Below are positions 27,508-37,242 of a stretch of 64,000 nt of DNA, piece by piece. A model generated the notes under the pieces. The model did no database searches. It had not been told where the DNA came from and saw nothing but the letters and a program-made list of their open reading frames with translations. This stretch comes from Geobacillus thermoleovorans (GTDB lineage: Bacteria; Bacillota; Bacilli; Bacillales; Anoxybacillaceae): contig NZ_CP014335.1 of NCBI RefSeq assembly GCF_001610955.1, positions 1,986,001-2,050,000 of the forward strand, given 5' to 3'. The translations under genes were made by a program, and so were the position numbers. The stretch's first letter is position 1; every line of letters starts with the position of its first letter.

Positions 27508-27984
27508 ATGGATCGATTCCATTTATGGGCGTTGTTGGTTCTAGGGCTCATCCTACTGGCTTTCAGTTTGCGCAAACCGCCCATTAAAGACGTGATTCTC
27601 GTGTTTTTATTGAAAGCTTATTTTTCCACCTTTTTCGGTGTCATTGTGGTCGAAAAGCATTTGCTCGACTATCCCGTGAGGTTTTTGGGGCAATACTTCG
27701 ACACGAGCATCTTGTTTGAATACTTTCTGTATCCGATCATGTGCGTGTATTTTTATCGAACGTCGTACCATTCGAGCTTTTTCGGCATTGTCGGACAATG
27801 CGCCTTGTATACAGCCGCTTTGACGTTCATAGAAGTTCTTTATGAAAAGTATACAAATTTGATCACGTACCATACGTGGACATGGATGCATTCGTTTGTC
27901 ACGATCTTTCTTCTGTCGTTTTTCGTTCGGATGCTGATGAAGTGGATCAACCGCTGGGAAGAGTCCGTCCGCTGGCGTTCATGA
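27508..27984 (+). CDS. CBO0543-like small membrane protein (paralog 2)
   Basis: 158 residues with hydrophobic segments in the same order as the 26499 protein. Shared signatures include LLDYPVRFLGQYFDTSILFE and ITYHTWTWMHSFVTIF. AGGAGAGGGTGAAGAC precedes the ATG. Probably a tandem duplicate with an unrelated gene between. Function unknown. Confidence 0.65.
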   Translation: MDRFHLWALLVLGLILLAFSLRKPPIKDVILVFLLKAYFSTFFGVIVVEKHLLDYPVRFLGQYFDTSILFEYFLYPIMCVYFYRTSYHSSFFGIVGQCALYTAALTFIEVLYEKYTNLITYHTWTWMHSFVTIFLLSFFVRMLMKWINRWEESVRWRS

Positions 27985-28127
27985 CCGCTTCGTCACAGAA
28001 GCGCCCGAACGGACAAGAGACAACGTTGGCTTTCCAAAAGAAACTGTTTGCGGCCGAACGAATGTCCGCATGAAGCCCCTATGTCGAAAACGTGAGATCT
28101 CTTGGCGGCAGATGTCAAAGCAAGCAT

Positions 28128-28169
28128 ACAGGCGGCAAAGAGCCCCTCGCTCCTTGCCGCCTTCTTTTT
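28128..28169 (+). terminator. Terminator between convergent genes
   Basis: Stem GGCGGCAA/TTGCCGCC with a GAGC/GCTC extension, followed by CTTCTTTTT on the plus strand. It lies between the plus-strand membrane-protein genes and the end of the minus-strand isomerase. Confidence 0.6.
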
Positions 28170-29139
28170 ATGCCCACCACATCTCCGGCAGTTCTTCTTT
28201 GAACAACACCTTTTTCAAGAGGGCGACGGCCTTTGACAGCCCTTCATCGATCGAAGCGAGCATATCTTCGTGTTCGATTGACAGCACGTAGTCGTAGCCG
28301 ACGGCGCGCAGGGCGCTGACGATGTCGCGCCACATTTTTTCGCTTTGCCCGTAGCCGACGGTGCGGAACACCCATGAGCGATCGAGAATTTGGCTGTAAT
28401 GTTTCGTATCGAGCACGCCGTTTTTGCGGATGTTCGCTTCGTCTAAGTACGTGTCTTTCGCATGGACGTGGAAAATCGCTTTTTCGCGGCCGAGCAGTTT
28501 GATCGCCTCAACCGGGTCGATGCCTTGCCAAAGCAAGTGGCTCGGGTCAAAGTTGGCGCCGATCGCTTCACCGACGTGTTCGCGCAGTTTGAGGAGCGTT
28601 TCCGGGTTGTAGACGACGAAGCCCGGATGCATTTCAAAGGCGATTTGCGTGATGCCGTGCTCCTTGGCGAACGCTGCTTCTTCGCGCCAGTACGGGATGA
28701 CGACTTCTTCCCATTGCCATTTTAAAATTTCCAAGTAATCCGGCGGCCAAGAGCACGTGACCCAGTTTGGGTATTTGGCGCCGGGATGGTCGCCCGGGCA
28801 GCCGGAGAAGGCGTTGATGACCGGGACTTCAAGCTGCTCAGCGAGCCTGACCGTTTTCCTCCATGTATCATGCGACTGTTTCGCGAACGCTTTGTCCGGA
28901 TGAAGCGGGTTGCCATGGCAGCTTAAGGCGCTGATCACAAGGCCGCGGTCGGCGGCGGCTTTTTTCAGAGCTTTGATTTTTTCCGGCTGGTCCAAAAGTA
29001 CATCAGGATCGCAATGGGCGTTGCCCGGGTAATTGCCGGTGCCAAGCTCGACGGCCTCAATGCCCATGGCGGCGACTTTGTCGAGCATGTCTTCCAACGG
29101 CAGCTGTTGATACAAGACGGTAAATACGCCTACTTTCAT
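28168..29139 (-). CDS. Sugar phosphate isomerase/epimerase (AP-endonuclease 2-like TIM barrel)
   Basis: 323 residues of the IolE/xylose-isomerase-like family. Expected metal ligands are present: Glu in FEMHPG, Asp and His in DPSHLLW, His in FHVHAKDTY and Glu in SIEHED. Family members isomerise, epimerise or cleave keto-sugars. It is the last gene of the minus-strand set LacI, oxidoreductase, ThuA, oxidoreductase, isomerase, so it probably acts on a 3-keto sugar or glycoside made by the oxidoreductases. Confidence 0.85.
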   Translation of the reverse strand: MKVGVFTVLYQQLPLEDMLDKVAAMGIEAVELGTGNYPGNAHCDPDVLLDQPEKIKALKKAAADRGLVISALSCHGNPLHPDKAFAKQSHDTWRKTVRLAEQLEVPVINAFSGCPGDHPGAKYPNWVTCSWPPDYLEILKWQWEEVVIPYWREEAAFAKEHGITQIAFEMHPGFVVYNPETLLKLREHVGEAIGANFDPSHLLWQGIDPVEAIKLLGREKAIFHVHAKDTYLDEANIRKNGVLDTKHYSQILDRSWVFRTVGYGQSEKMWRDIVSALRAVGYDYVLSIEHEDMLASIDEGLSKAVALLKKVLFKEELPEMWWA

Positions 29140-29252
29140 CTCGTTCTTCTCCCCTTTCTAGCGGTGTGAAGCCGGCCGGTCGGCGGCCGGCTCCGCCGTG
29201 TCGTTTTGTTTTGGCGCGCCGTTCGCGCCCGTGCTGGCCGCGCTGACGCCGC

Positions 29253-30407
29253 TTATTCCGCCACCCGCACCCACCGTTTGGTGCGATGGCTTTCCAAAAT
29301 GGCGTCGACGATCGTCATCGTATGGTGGCCGTCAGCGATCGTCGCAAACGGCAGTTCCCCGAGCGCCTCGCCGCGTTGTTTCCGGATGATGGCGCAGTAA
29401 AAATCACGGAACAAATTTTTCAGCCCGTCCGGCCAGCCTTCCTCATGGCCGCCTGGATAATGGGCGTAAGCGGCGGCTTGCGGCGACAAGAGTGCTGGGT
29501 CGCGGACGATTTCTTCGTTCGGGCCGTTGCGGCGCCCGACCCAGAGGCGGTTCGGGTGCTCTTGGTCCCAGGCGAGCGTCATCTCATCGGCGGCGATTTC
29601 AAAATAGAGCCGGTTTTTCCGGCCAGCGCTCACTTGGGAAATCGTAAACGCCCCATGGGTGCCGTCGTCAAAATGAACGAGCACGCTGCCGCCGTCTTCG
29701 GTGTCAATCTGGACTGGCTCCGCGTCTTGGTTGTGGCCGGATGTAAACGTGCTCCCTTCCTGTTTCGGCTTGTAGCGAACCGGATGGACGGTGCGCAAGT
29801 CGGCGAACACTTCGACGATGCGTTTTCCGAGCACGTATTGCACTGTGTCGCACCAGTGCGAACCGATGTCGGCGATGGCGCGCGACGGGCCGTTTTGCGC
29901 CGGCTCAAGCCGCCAGTTGTAGTCGGTGTCATACAAGAGCCAGTCTTGCACATAGCCGCCGTACACGAAATGGACGCGCTTCGCCTCACGGGCAAGCCGC
30001 TCTTTCGCCTCGACAACGAGCGGGTAGTGGCGGTAGTTGAAGCAGACCGCGCTAAGGCTTTCGCTTTGTTCAGCGAGCCGCTTCAATTCCGCCGACTGTT
30101 CGCTGTCCATGGCGAGCGGCTTTTCCGACAATAAATGTTTTCCCGCCTCAAGCACCGCCTTGTTGATGGGAAAATGCGAAACGTTGCGCGTGCAGTTGTG
30201 AACGGCTTCGACGTCCGGGTCGTCAATTAAAGCGCGGTAGTCGCCGTATGCTTTCGGAATCCCGAACCGGCGCGCGGCTTCCTCCGCTTTTTCTTGGCTG
30301 CTTGAGGCGATGGCGACAATGTTCACCAACGGCAGGCGTCGGAGCGCCTCAATATGGGAAGAAGCGGAAAAGCCCGTGCCGATAATGCCGACGTTGATCG
30401 GTTTCAC
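29253..30407 (-). CDS. Gfo/Idh/MocA-family NAD(P)-dependent oxidoreductase (1)
   Basis: 384 residues. N-terminal Rossmann fold with [11 protein letters not shown], the conserved [10 protein letters not shown] containing the EKP motif, and a C-terminal sugar-binding domain. Family members oxidise sugar hydroxyls, often at C3. It overlaps the ThuA-like gene by 4 bp, so the two are coupled. Substrate unknown. Confidence 0.9.
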   Translation of the reverse strand: MKPINVGIIGTGFSASSHIEALRRLPLVNIVAIASSSQEKAEEAARRFGIPKAYGDYRALIDDPDVEAVHNCTRNVSHFPINKAVLEAGKHLLSEKPLAMDSEQSAELKRLAEQSESLSAVCFNYRHYPLVVEAKERLAREAKRVHFVYGGYVQDWLLYDTDYNWRLEPAQNGPSRAIADIGSHWCDTVQYVLGKRIVEVFADLRTVHPVRYKPKQEGSTFTSGHNQDAEPVQIDTEDGGSVLVHFDDGTHGAFTISQVSAGRKNRLYFEIAADEMTLAWDQEHPNRLWVGRRNGPNEEIVRDPALLSPQAAAYAHYPGGHEEGWPDGLKNLFRDFYCAIIRKQRGEALGELPFATIADGHHTMTIVDAILESHRTKRWVRVAE

Positions 30408-31153
30408 TGCGTCACTCCTCCTTGTTTCGCTTTGATCGGCTCAAGCGGCTTGACGTTGCCGAAGACGATTTCCCCGCGGTTGACCGGCGCGGCCCAGCGG
30501 ACGGCGTTGGCGATCACTTTCAGCACATCCGGGTGATGGTACGTCGGGTACGTTTCATGGCCAGGGCGGAAGTAGAAAATTTTCCCTTTCCCGCGCGTAA
30601 ACGTGCAGCCGCTGCGGAACACTTCTCCGCCTTCAAACCAGCTGATGAAAATCGTTTCGTCCGGCTCTGGGATGTCGAAAAACTCGCCGTACATTTCTTC
30701 CTGCTCAAGCTCGATGTACGGTCCGATTCCTTCCACGATCGGATGGCCCGGGGCGACGACCCAGAGACGCTCTTTTTCATCGGCTTCGCGCCATTTCAAA
30801 TTGCATGTCGTCCCCATCAGCTTTTTGAAAATTTTCGAGAAATGGCCGGAATGAAGGACAATGAGCCCCATTCCTTCCAGCACGCGGCGGTGGACGCGTT
30901 CGACAACCTCATCTTTCACTTCGTCATGGGCGATATGCCCCCACCAGACGAGGACGTCGCACCGGTCGAGCACCTCGTCGGTCAAGCCGTGCTCCGGTTC
31001 GTCCAAGACAGCGGTCGCGGCGTCAAACCCTGCTTCGGCTAGGTAGTTCGCGATGACGGTATGCATTCCTTCCGGATAAATCGCTCTTACCTGTTCATCT
31101 TTCTTTTCATGGCGAAATTCGTTCCAGACGACAACGCGGATGGGTGTGGTCAT
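30404..31153 (-). CDS. ThuA-like protein (trehalose-utilisation family)
   Basis: 249 residues with a glutamine-amidotransferase-like fold. [15 protein letters not shown] begins it, followed by a [15 protein letters not shown] segment and [14 protein letters not shown]. In rhizobia ThuA acts with an oxidoreductase on disaccharides oxidised at C3. Here it lies between two such oxidoreductases and near an isomerase, supporting a similar role. The true substrate cannot be read from the sequence. Confidence 0.85.
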   Translation of the reverse strand: MTTPIRVVVWNEFRHEKKDEQVRAIYPEGMHTVIANYLAEAGFDAATAVLDEPEHGLTDEVLDRCDVLVWWGHIAHDEVKDEVVERVHRRVLEGMGLIVLHSGHFSKIFKKLMGTTCNLKWREADEKERLWVVAPGHPIVEGIGPYIELEQEEMYGEFFDIPEPDETIFISWFEGGEVFRSGCTFTRGKGKIFYFRPGHETYPTYHHPDVLKVIANAVRWAAPVNRGEIVFGNVKPLEPIKAKQGGVTQ

Positions 31154-31271
31154 TCATTAATCCCCCTTGGTTCTTTCGGCCTGCCTGTATGCGGCTAGGC
31201 CGAGTGTTTTTTGGAATGTTTCCCCATGTTCGCGACTCGTTGGGACGCCAGTGCGATTCATGGAGCGTTTC

Positions 31272-32351
31272 TCACCATTCGATGCGAACTTGCCGCCCTT
31301 GGTTGGACGATTCGTAAATCGCTTCTAACACTTTGGCGATCGTAAGCCCTTGTTCAGCGGTGCAAAGCGGCGGCGTGTTCTCGGCGATGCTCGTCAAGAA
31401 ATGGTCAAGGAGCGCCACCCGCTCGCTCTGGTCATCAAAATGGAGCGTGACATCGGCCGGAACGCCGTGTTCGTTGCGGAACCATTTCACTTCTTGGCGG
31501 TTTCCGGCGATATTCCACTCCCAGCGCACGCCGCCTTCCGTGCCAAGAAACTCGACATATGCCCGCTCTTCTTCAATATGCGACGCCCAGCTCGTCTCAA
31601 GCAGCACCGTCGCGTCGTTTTCGAGCTGGATGAACGCCGAGGCGAAATCTTCGACCGTATAGGCGGCATCAGGCGCAAACGATGTTCCCGGCCATGCCCC
31701 TTGGCGGCGCGGGCCGAACTTCGCGTACGTTTTCCCCGTCACCGCGACCGGGTTCGGGTTCCCGAGCAGCCAAAGCGTCACATCGAGCATATGGACGCCC
31801 AAATCGATGAGCGGGCCGCCGCCGGAGCGTTCGCGGTCAAAAAACCACGCCCCCCATGCGGGAATGCCGCGGCGGCGCACCCAACCCGTTTTCGCGTAAT
31901 AAATCTCACCGAACGCGCCAGATTGGATTCGCTCATGAAGCCATTGCGCCGCTTGGCGGAAGCGGTTGTTCAGCGCCACCATAAACTGCTTGCCTGATTC
32001 GTCTCGGGCGCGGATGATGGCGTCCGCCTCTTCCGCTTTGGTCACCATCGGCTTTTCGCAAAGAACGTGTTTTCCGGCCCGCAAACTGTCGACCGACACT
32101 TGGGCGTGCAAAAAGTTCGGCACCGTGATGATGACGGCATCGACATCAGGCGAAGCGAGCAGCTCTTTGTAGTCGCGGTACACGTTGCGGATGCCGTACG
32201 TTTTCGCTTTTTCCGCGGCCGCTTGTTCATTGACGTCGCAAATCGCCTGCAAGACGGCGCGCTCCGAAAGGTTTAGCGCCGCCTTGATGTGTTCATTGGA
32301 AATCCCTCCGGCTCCGATCAAGCCGAGGCGGATTGGAAGTGTGTTTCCCAT
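31272..32351 (-). CDS. Gfo/Idh/MocA-family NAD(P)-dependent oxidoreductase (2)
   Basis: 359 residues. Rossmann motif LGLIGAGGIS, HVLCEKPMVTK and WFFDRERSGGGPLIDLGVH. Distinct from the oxidoreductase at 29253, so the cluster has two, perhaps oxidising and re-reducing the sugar before and after cleavage. First gene downstream of an operator copy at 32428; the LacI gene is the next gene upstream. Confidence 0.9.
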   Translation of the reverse strand: MGNTLPIRLGLIGAGGISNEHIKAALNLSERAVLQAICDVNEQAAAEKAKTYGIRNVYRDYKELLASPDVDAVIITVPNFLHAQVSVDSLRAGKHVLCEKPMVTKAEEADAIIRARDESGKQFMVALNNRFRQAAQWLHERIQSGAFGEIYYAKTGWVRRRGIPAWGAWFFDRERSGGGPLIDLGVHMLDVTLWLLGNPNPVAVTGKTYAKFGPRRQGAWPGTSFAPDAAYTVEDFASAFIQLENDATVLLETSWASHIEEERAYVEFLGTEGGVRWEWNIAGNRQEVKWFRNEHGVPADVTLHFDDQSERVALLDHFLTSIAENTPPLCTAEQGLTIAKVLEAIYESSNQGRQVRIEW

Positions 32352-32427
32352 GTCCTTTTCCCCCTTGCGCTCATTTGTTTTCTCTGTCCCATATGCTCCA
32401 CCGATTCGCCGTCCGTTTTCTAAGTGA

Positions 32428-32441
32428 TGTAATCGATTACA
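32428..32441. promoter_or_regulatory. LacI-type operator TGTAATCGATTACA, site 1
   Basis: The 14-bp core lies within a 22-bp perfect palindrome (32424-32445) between the LacI gene and the first oxidoreductase. The core also fits the cre consensus, so CcpA binding is possible as well. Confidence 0.8.
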
Positions 32442-32492
32442 TCACCGTGCAAAAAAATCCGCCCGTTCCCCCGCACCGAACAGAGAGCGCTG

Positions 32493-33506
32493 TCAGCCCC
32501 TTTGCTCAGAGCGCTCTCCTCCACACGAATCGCGAATGACGAGCCGATCGGGAAGAACAAGCTGACGCCGCCGCGCGCTCGTTCCTTCAATGAGCGCAAG
32601 CAGCAATTCCATCGCTTTTTGCCCGATCTCAAACATCGGCTGGGCGATCGTTGTGAGGCTCGGTTCAAAAATCGAGGCCATTTGAATGTCGTCAAATCCG
32701 ACAACGGCCACATCGTCGGGAACGCGTCCGCCTCGATGGCGAACCGCTTTGATCGCCCCAATCGCCATCTCATCGTTGGCGGCGAAAATCGCGGTCGGCG
32801 GCTTCTCAAGAGCGAGCAGCTTCAGCGTCAAATTATATCCGGACTCATAGGTGAAATCACCCTCCTGCACGAGCGCAGCGTCCGCCTCAAGCTCATGCTG
32901 GGCCAGCGCCTGTTGGTAGCCGCGCAGCCGATCGCGGCTTAAAATGATGTTCATTGGCCCGGACAGGTGGGCAATGCGGCAATGGCCGAGGCGGATCAAG
33001 TGTTCTGTCGCCTTGCGGGCGCTGCTGATGTTGTCGATCGAAACGGTCGGGATGTCCGCCCCTTCCAAATACTCGCACGCCAAGACGATCGGAAACTGCC
33101 GCGCCATCTCTTCCACCAGCTCTTTGCCGATGCGGGCGGTCAAAAAAATCATCCCGTCGACTTGCCGCTGCGGCAGCAAATTCAAATACTGCTCCTCAAG
33201 CCGGACATCGTTTTGCGTATCGCCAAGCAGCACCTGATAGCCGTGCTTGAGGGCGACCGCTTCAATGCCGCGCAGCACCTTCGAGAAAAACGGATTCGTA
33301 ATATCGGGCACGACGACGAGCACCGTCTCGGTCTCCATCCGCCGCAAATACCGGCCGAGCACGTTCGGCTGGTAGTTCAGCGCTTCAATGGCTTCGAGCA
33401 CGCGCTGCCTTGTCTCTTCAGTGACGTTGCCCGCGTTGCGCAGCACGCGCGACACGGTGGCCGTCGATACGTTCGCCCGTTTCGCCACGTCTTTTATGCT
33501 TGCCAT
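32493..33506 (-). CDS. LacI-family transcriptional regulator
   Basis: 337 residues. N-terminal helix-turn-helix [20 protein letters not shown] and hinge, then a periplasmic-binding-protein-like ligand domain. It lies at the head of the sugar cluster, with an operator copy in its own upstream region (33528) and another just downstream (32428). The same sequence recurs before the ABC importer, so this protein is the likely master repressor. Confidence 0.92.
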   Translation of the reverse strand: MASIKDVAKRANVSTATVSRVLRNAGNVTEETRQRVLEAIEALNYQPNVLGRYLRRMETETVLVVVPDITNPFFSKVLRGIEAVALKHGYQVLLGDTQNDVRLEEQYLNLLPQRQVDGMIFLTARIGKELVEEMARQFPIVLACEYLEGADIPTVSIDNISSARKATEHLIRLGHCRIAHLSGPMNIILSRDRLRGYQQALAQHELEADAALVQEGDFTYESGYNLTLKLLALEKPPTAIFAANDEMAIGAIKAVRHRGGRVPDDVAVVGFDDIQMASIFEPSLTTIAQPMFEIGQKAMELLLALIEGTSARRRQLVLPDRLVIRDSCGGERSEQRG

Positions 33507-33527
33507 TCGTTATAGTCCTCTCAGTTA

Positions 33528-33541
33528 TGTAATCGATTACA
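33528..33541. promoter_or_regulatory. LacI-type operator TGTAATCGATTACA, site 2
   Basis: Identical core, 21 bp before the lacI-type start codon, inside an 18-bp perfect palindrome. It suggests autoregulation. Confidence 0.8.
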
Positions 33542-33689
33542 TATTCATCGTATATGAAAGACAGGGCGGTTGTCAAGCGTTGTTTTTTCGATCCGTCTTA
33601 GACATGGTTTGCCCCTTTCTCATATAAAGAAATGGATTTTTATCATCCCGCACCGGGAAGACCTCCACTTCCACGCATAAGCGTAAGTA

Positions 33690-33740
33690 TGGGATGAATC
33701 GATGCCCCCACCTCCAAGCGCAAGCGCAGGTGGGACAGCG
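33690..33740. repeat. IS200/IS605-type hairpin relic
   Basis: CCCCCACCTCCAAGCGCAAG and its complement-like partner (GCAGGTGGG) form a hairpin like the ends of the TnpB element at 47.8 kb. No gene is attached. Confidence 0.35.
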
Positions 33741-33771
33741 TTCAACACTTCGTCTCTATAAAAGACGTATC

Positions 33772-33885
33772 ACATGATGAATCCAAGCATTGTCCAAGAC
33801 TAGCGCACCCCCGCTCTTTCGACAAGAACCAAAAGTTCAGGAACATTTGTGGTGCTGGCAGGTCGGTGCTTGGATGACGGGAAGC
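33772..33885 (-). mobile_element. IS630-family transposase scrap
   Basis: Similar at base level to 8342-8450 in the fuller IS630 copy (ATGATGAATCC-GCATTGTCCAAGAC and following bases). This is the part encoding LVLDNARIHHA. Only about 110 bp survive. Confidence 0.6.
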
Positions 33886-33910
33886 CAATACAAAACAGAA
33901 TCTTGGCAAA

Positions 33911-34330
33911 ATGGGGTATACTGAAAGTGAGAAAGTCGAGTTGAAAAAAGAGTTTTTGCGCATGTTGGTGCGATTGGAGCTGGATGAAGCGAGGCAGCGG
34001 CTGCTGTTGGGCTTTTTTGAAACATATGTGAAGCTGTCGGAGGAGGAAGAGCAACAACTGCAAAGAGAAGTGAAGGCGATGGAAACGAAAGAAAGAGAGA
34101 AAGTGTTGGAGCTGATCATTTCCTATGAGCAAAAGGGAAGGAAAGCGGGATGGGAAGAAGGGATGAAACGTGGGCTTCAACAAGGGATCAAGCAAGGAAT
34201 GAAACAGGGAATGAAACAGGGAATGAAGCAACTGATCCGTAACATGGCGCGCAAAGGAATGACGGAGAAAGACATTGCTCAGTTGGTGGATCTTCCAGTG
34301 GAAGATGTTCGGGCATTGCTTGAAAAGTAG
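33911..34330 (+). pseudogene. C-terminal remnant of an Rpn/YhgA-type recombination-promoting nuclease
   Basis: 139 residues, starting where the usual protein has its middle. It shows the typical tail: EEEEQQLQREVKAME, KVLELIISYEQKGRKAGWEE, then repeats of GMKQ encoded by tandem 12-bp units, and a C-terminal TEKDIAQLVDLPVEDVRALL helix-turn-helix-like end. The N-terminal PD-(D/E)xK nuclease domain is missing, replaced by an IS630 scrap. The bases 34331-34534 show no gene. Confidence 0.65.
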
Positions 34331-34534
34331 GGAAATCAAAAGCAAGTGGATGGCCCTGGAAAATACCGAAAGAAGACGGTTGGCGGCGACAAGTGGCCAA
34401 CCGATCGTCGTACGAACAGCATGGCCTAAAGATGCCCGGAGACCGCCGTGTTTGTGAAGCCCGTGACTTTCGAAGATCCAGTGCCTAAAAAAGCCTAACC
34501 AACCATCTATGAATCATTGGGAGAGGGGAACTCC

Positions 34535-34972
34535 ATGGAAATTAGAAAACCAAACGATTCGGAATACAAAACGATTTTATCACTCACACCACAAGCATTA
34601 TTCGATGGCACATTAGGCGAGGCAAAACCGTCAGATGAAAAAGCCAAACAACTGATTGAGCCATTATTGCAGAAAGGGAGCTATTATTTGATCGCAACGG
34701 AAGGCAATCATCTCATGGGTTGGATTTTAATCGGAGCAAGCCAAGACCCGCTCACTGAGAAAATATATGGATTTATCTACGAATTGTTTGTGTTAGAAGA
34801 ATTTAGAGGAAAGGGAATGGCAAGGAAATTAATAGAAGCCGGCATCGAACATTTGAAACAAGATGGATATTCAGAGGTTCGTTTGCGTGTATATGCAGGA
34901 AATCAAGCAATGAAACTGTATGAAACACTCGGATTCAAGCACCACACCATTATCATGAGCATGAACGTGTAA
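34535..34972 (+). CDS. GNAT-family N-acetyltransferase
   Basis: 145 residues from ATG 34535, chosen because GAGAGGGG precedes it. The acetyl-CoA motif A is clear: ELFVLEEFRGKGMARKLIEAG, followed by RVYAGNQAMKLYETLGF. Substrate unknown. AT-rich in comparison with its GC-rich neighbours, which hints at recent acquisition. Confidence 0.85.
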   Translation: MEIRKPNDSEYKTILSLTPQALFDGTLGEAKPSDEKAKQLIEPLLQKGSYYLIATEGNHLMGWILIGASQDPLTEKIYGFIYELFVLEEFRGKGMARKLIEAGIEHLKQDGYSEVRLRVYAGNQAMKLYETLGFKHHTIIMSMNV

Positions 34973-35020
34973 GGCAAACATATCCCGCCCACCGTCATCC
35001 TTAGCAGGCGGCAAGAAGAA

Positions 35021-35047
35021 GCGCCTTTGCCCGAACGCAAAGGCGCC
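35021..35047. terminator. Bidirectional terminator
   Basis: GCGCCTTTGC and GCAAAGGCGC form a 10-bp stem with a 6-base loop between the convergent acetyltransferase and MFS transporter genes. Confidence 0.65.
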
Positions 35048-35072
35048 CATAGTGGTGTTCAGTCCGATTCAT

Positions 35073-36368
35073 CTAATCAATCGCCTGGCGCGCACGGTCT
35101 TGCAGCATTTTCGCCCCAGCGAGTGAAATCAAGCCCATGACGACGATATAGAAGGAGATGGCGGTGGCGCTGCCGTATTTGTGCAACAGCCACGTGCTGA
35201 TGAGCGGCGCTGGGCCGCCGGCGATGATCGATGCCAACTGGTAGCCGAGCGAAGCGCCGCTGTAGCGCAAGCGCGTCGGGAAGTTTTCCGCGATCATGGC
35301 CGCCTGCGGGCCATACAGCATGCCGTGGAGCACCATGGCCACGACCGTCGCCAAGAAGATCAGCCCGACACTTTTCGTATTGACAAGCCAATAATACGGA
35401 AACGCCCAAAGCATAAGCAAAATGACGCCTGTCATATAGACGCGCCGCCGCCCCCACCGGTCGGATAAATGGCCGGAATACACAATGGAAAGCGCATTGA
35501 TAATGGCCGCAATAATCGTCACATTGACGAAAATGCTTTTTTCCATCCCCAAAAATGTCGTCCCATAGCTGACGATAAACGTGACAAAAATGTAGAATGA
35601 CCCGTTTTCAATCACCCGCGCAAGCGCTGACCATAGAATTTCGCGCGGATGCCTAACCAGCACCTCGCCGACCGGCATCTTGCTCGTTTCTTGTTTTTTC
35701 ATCGCTTCTTGGAACAGCGGCGATTCGAGCACTTTCAGCCGGATGTACAGCCCGATGGCGATGAGAAGGAAGCTTATGAGAAACGGAACGCGCCATCCCC
35801 ACGCATAAAAGCTGTCGCCGCCCGCCGCAAGCATCAGCGTCGTCACAAGGGAAGAGGACAACAGCCCGAACGGCACGCCCATTTGCGGCAGGGAAGCCAT
35901 CAGCCCGCGCCGTTTGCCTTCTTCCCACTCCATCGCAATCAAAATAGCGCCGCCCCATTCCCCGCCGACGCCAATGCCTTGAATGAGACGCAGCGCGGTC
36001 ACCAGCACCGGCGCCCACAGGCCGATTTGCTCATATGTCGGCATCAGGCCGATCAGCGCGGTCGCCAACCCCATCAGCAACAAAGTGGCCACCAACGTCG
36101 CCTTCCGCCCGATGCGGTCGCCGAAATGGCCGAAAATCGCGGCGCCGACCGGCCTGGCGATAAATCCTAAAGCAAAGGTGGTAAAGGATTGCATCAGTGC
36201 GACGTACGAATCTCCTTGTGGAAAGAATAATTGTGGAAACACGAGAGCGGCCATCGTCCCGTAAAGGAAGAAATCGTACCATTCAATCGTCGTACCGACC
36301 ACACTGGAAATCGCCGCCCGCTTTTTTTGGCGTTTCAATTCCGCCGCATCCATCATCGTTACAGCCAT
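35073..36368 (-). CDS. MFS transporter, metabolite:H+ symporter type
   Basis: 431 residues with about 12 transmembrane segments. TTIEWYDFFLYGTMA near the N-terminus, GHFGDRIGRKATL in loop 2-3 and RLIQGIGVGGEWGGA are marks of the ShiA/ProP-like metabolite:H+ symporters for osmolytes, shikimate or dicarboxylates. AAAGGGG precedes the start. The substrate is not evident. Its neighbour encodes a MaoC-type protein. Confidence 0.88.
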   Translation of the reverse strand: MAVTMMDAAELKRQKKRAAISSVVGTTIEWYDFFLYGTMAALVFPQLFFPQGDSYVALMQSFTTFALGFIARPVGAAIFGHFGDRIGRKATLVATLLLMGLATALIGLMPTYEQIGLWAPVLVTALRLIQGIGVGGEWGGAILIAMEWEEGKRRGLMASLPQMGVPFGLLSSSLVTTLMLAAGGDSFYAWGWRVPFLISFLLIAIGLYIRLKVLESPLFQEAMKKQETSKMPVGEVLVRHPREILWSALARVIENGSFYIFVTFIVSYGTTFLGMEKSIFVNVTIIAAIINALSIVYSGHLSDRWGRRRVYMTGVILLMLWAFPYYWLVNTKSVGLIFLATVVAMVLHGMLYGPQAAMIAENFPTRLRYSGASLGYQLASIIAGGPAPLISTWLLHKYGSATAISFYIVVMGLISLAGAKMLQDRARQAID

Positions 36369-36527
36369 TCACAACACCCCTTTCACGCAATCAAAGTGCG
36401 CGCATCTCATGGAAACGGAAAAACAAATGGATGATAGCAAAAAAACGAACATAATGTTAGCGCTTCCAAAAACAAACCGTCATGGACTCGTTTCTTTGTC
36501 AGACCGTAATGCCGTTCCACAAGCCCG

Positions 36528-36974
36528 TCATGGAGCTTTCCCTTCCCGCGCAACAAGCACATGCACAACGGCATCGACGACCGTTTCTTCCCGCTGGTTG
36601 ACGATTCGCTGATGCACCGTGACGAGCCCGGCTTCCTCGCCCCGTTCCGTCAAACGCTTCACTTCCGATTCCACGTAAATCGTATCACCGATCTTGACGG
36701 GACGAACGAAACGAAGTGAATCGATGCCATAAAACGCCAGGACCACTCCCGGCTCCATCATCCACAGCCCCGTCGCCGCCGACAGCGTCAACATCCCATG
36801 GGCGATGCGCTCGCCAAATGGCGTCCGCTTGGCGTATTCCCCATCCATGTGCAGCGGATAAAAATCTCCGGAAACGCCGGCAAACTGCACAATATCAGCT
36901 TCGGTGATCGTTCGCCCGCGCGAACGGTGGCGCTCGCCAAGCGCATACTGTTCAAACGGACGGTCAAATCGCAC
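36528..36974 (-). CDS. MaoC-like hot-dog-fold dehydratase
   Basis: 148 residues from a GTG start at 36974, preferred because GGGGAGGGG lies 5 bases upstream; a longer ATG start at 37043 lacks one. The hydratase-2 motif is present: AGVSGDFYPLHMDGEYA with the Asp and His dyad. MaoC domains hydrate enoyl-CoA. No CoA ligase is adjacent, so the substrate is unknown. Confidence 0.83.
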   Translation of the reverse strand: MRFDRPFEQYALGERHRSRGRTITEADIVQFAGVSGDFYPLHMDGEYAKRTPFGERIAHGMLTLSAATGLWMMEPGVVLAFYGIDSLRFVRPVKIGDTIYVESEVKRLTERGEEAGLVTVHQRIVNQREETVVDAVVHVLVAREGKAP

Positions 36975-37202
36975 GCCTTCCCCTCCCCTTGATTGGTGCA
37001 AAAAAGAGTAAAAACAAATTCCACCCCCTTTCACGGCTGCCACCGTCCATTTTGTTAATATTCTGAATATTAATCATATCATCTTTGGCCTTTACACATC
37101 CCTCCCCGTTAGCCGTCTGTCATTAACATATGAACGGAGTGGAGCGGATAGAACTGCTCCTCCTCTGTTTCGTGTTTCAAAATGGGCATTACCCCAAAAA
37201 AC

Positions 37203-37231
37203 AAAAGGATGCTCGCTTGGCATCCTTTTTC
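37203..37231 (-). terminator. Terminator of the ABC importer operon
   Basis: AAAGGATGC and GCATCCTTT pair across a 7-base loop, followed on the minus strand by TTGTTTTTT. It lies 12 bp after the second permease gene. Confidence 0.8.
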
Positions 37232-37242
37232 ACGTTCGTTCC

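Noticed and set aside
27255..27584. Minus-strand 109-residue frame
   Set aside because: No ribosome site; it overlaps two better plus-strand genes.
29286..30134. 282-residue plus-strand frame
   Set aside because: Antisense shadow of the Gfo/Idh/MocA gene.
35649..36170. Long plus-strand frame over the MFS gene
   Set aside because: It is an opposite-strand shadow of a high-GC gene with no ribosome site and low-complexity Arg, His and Gln content.
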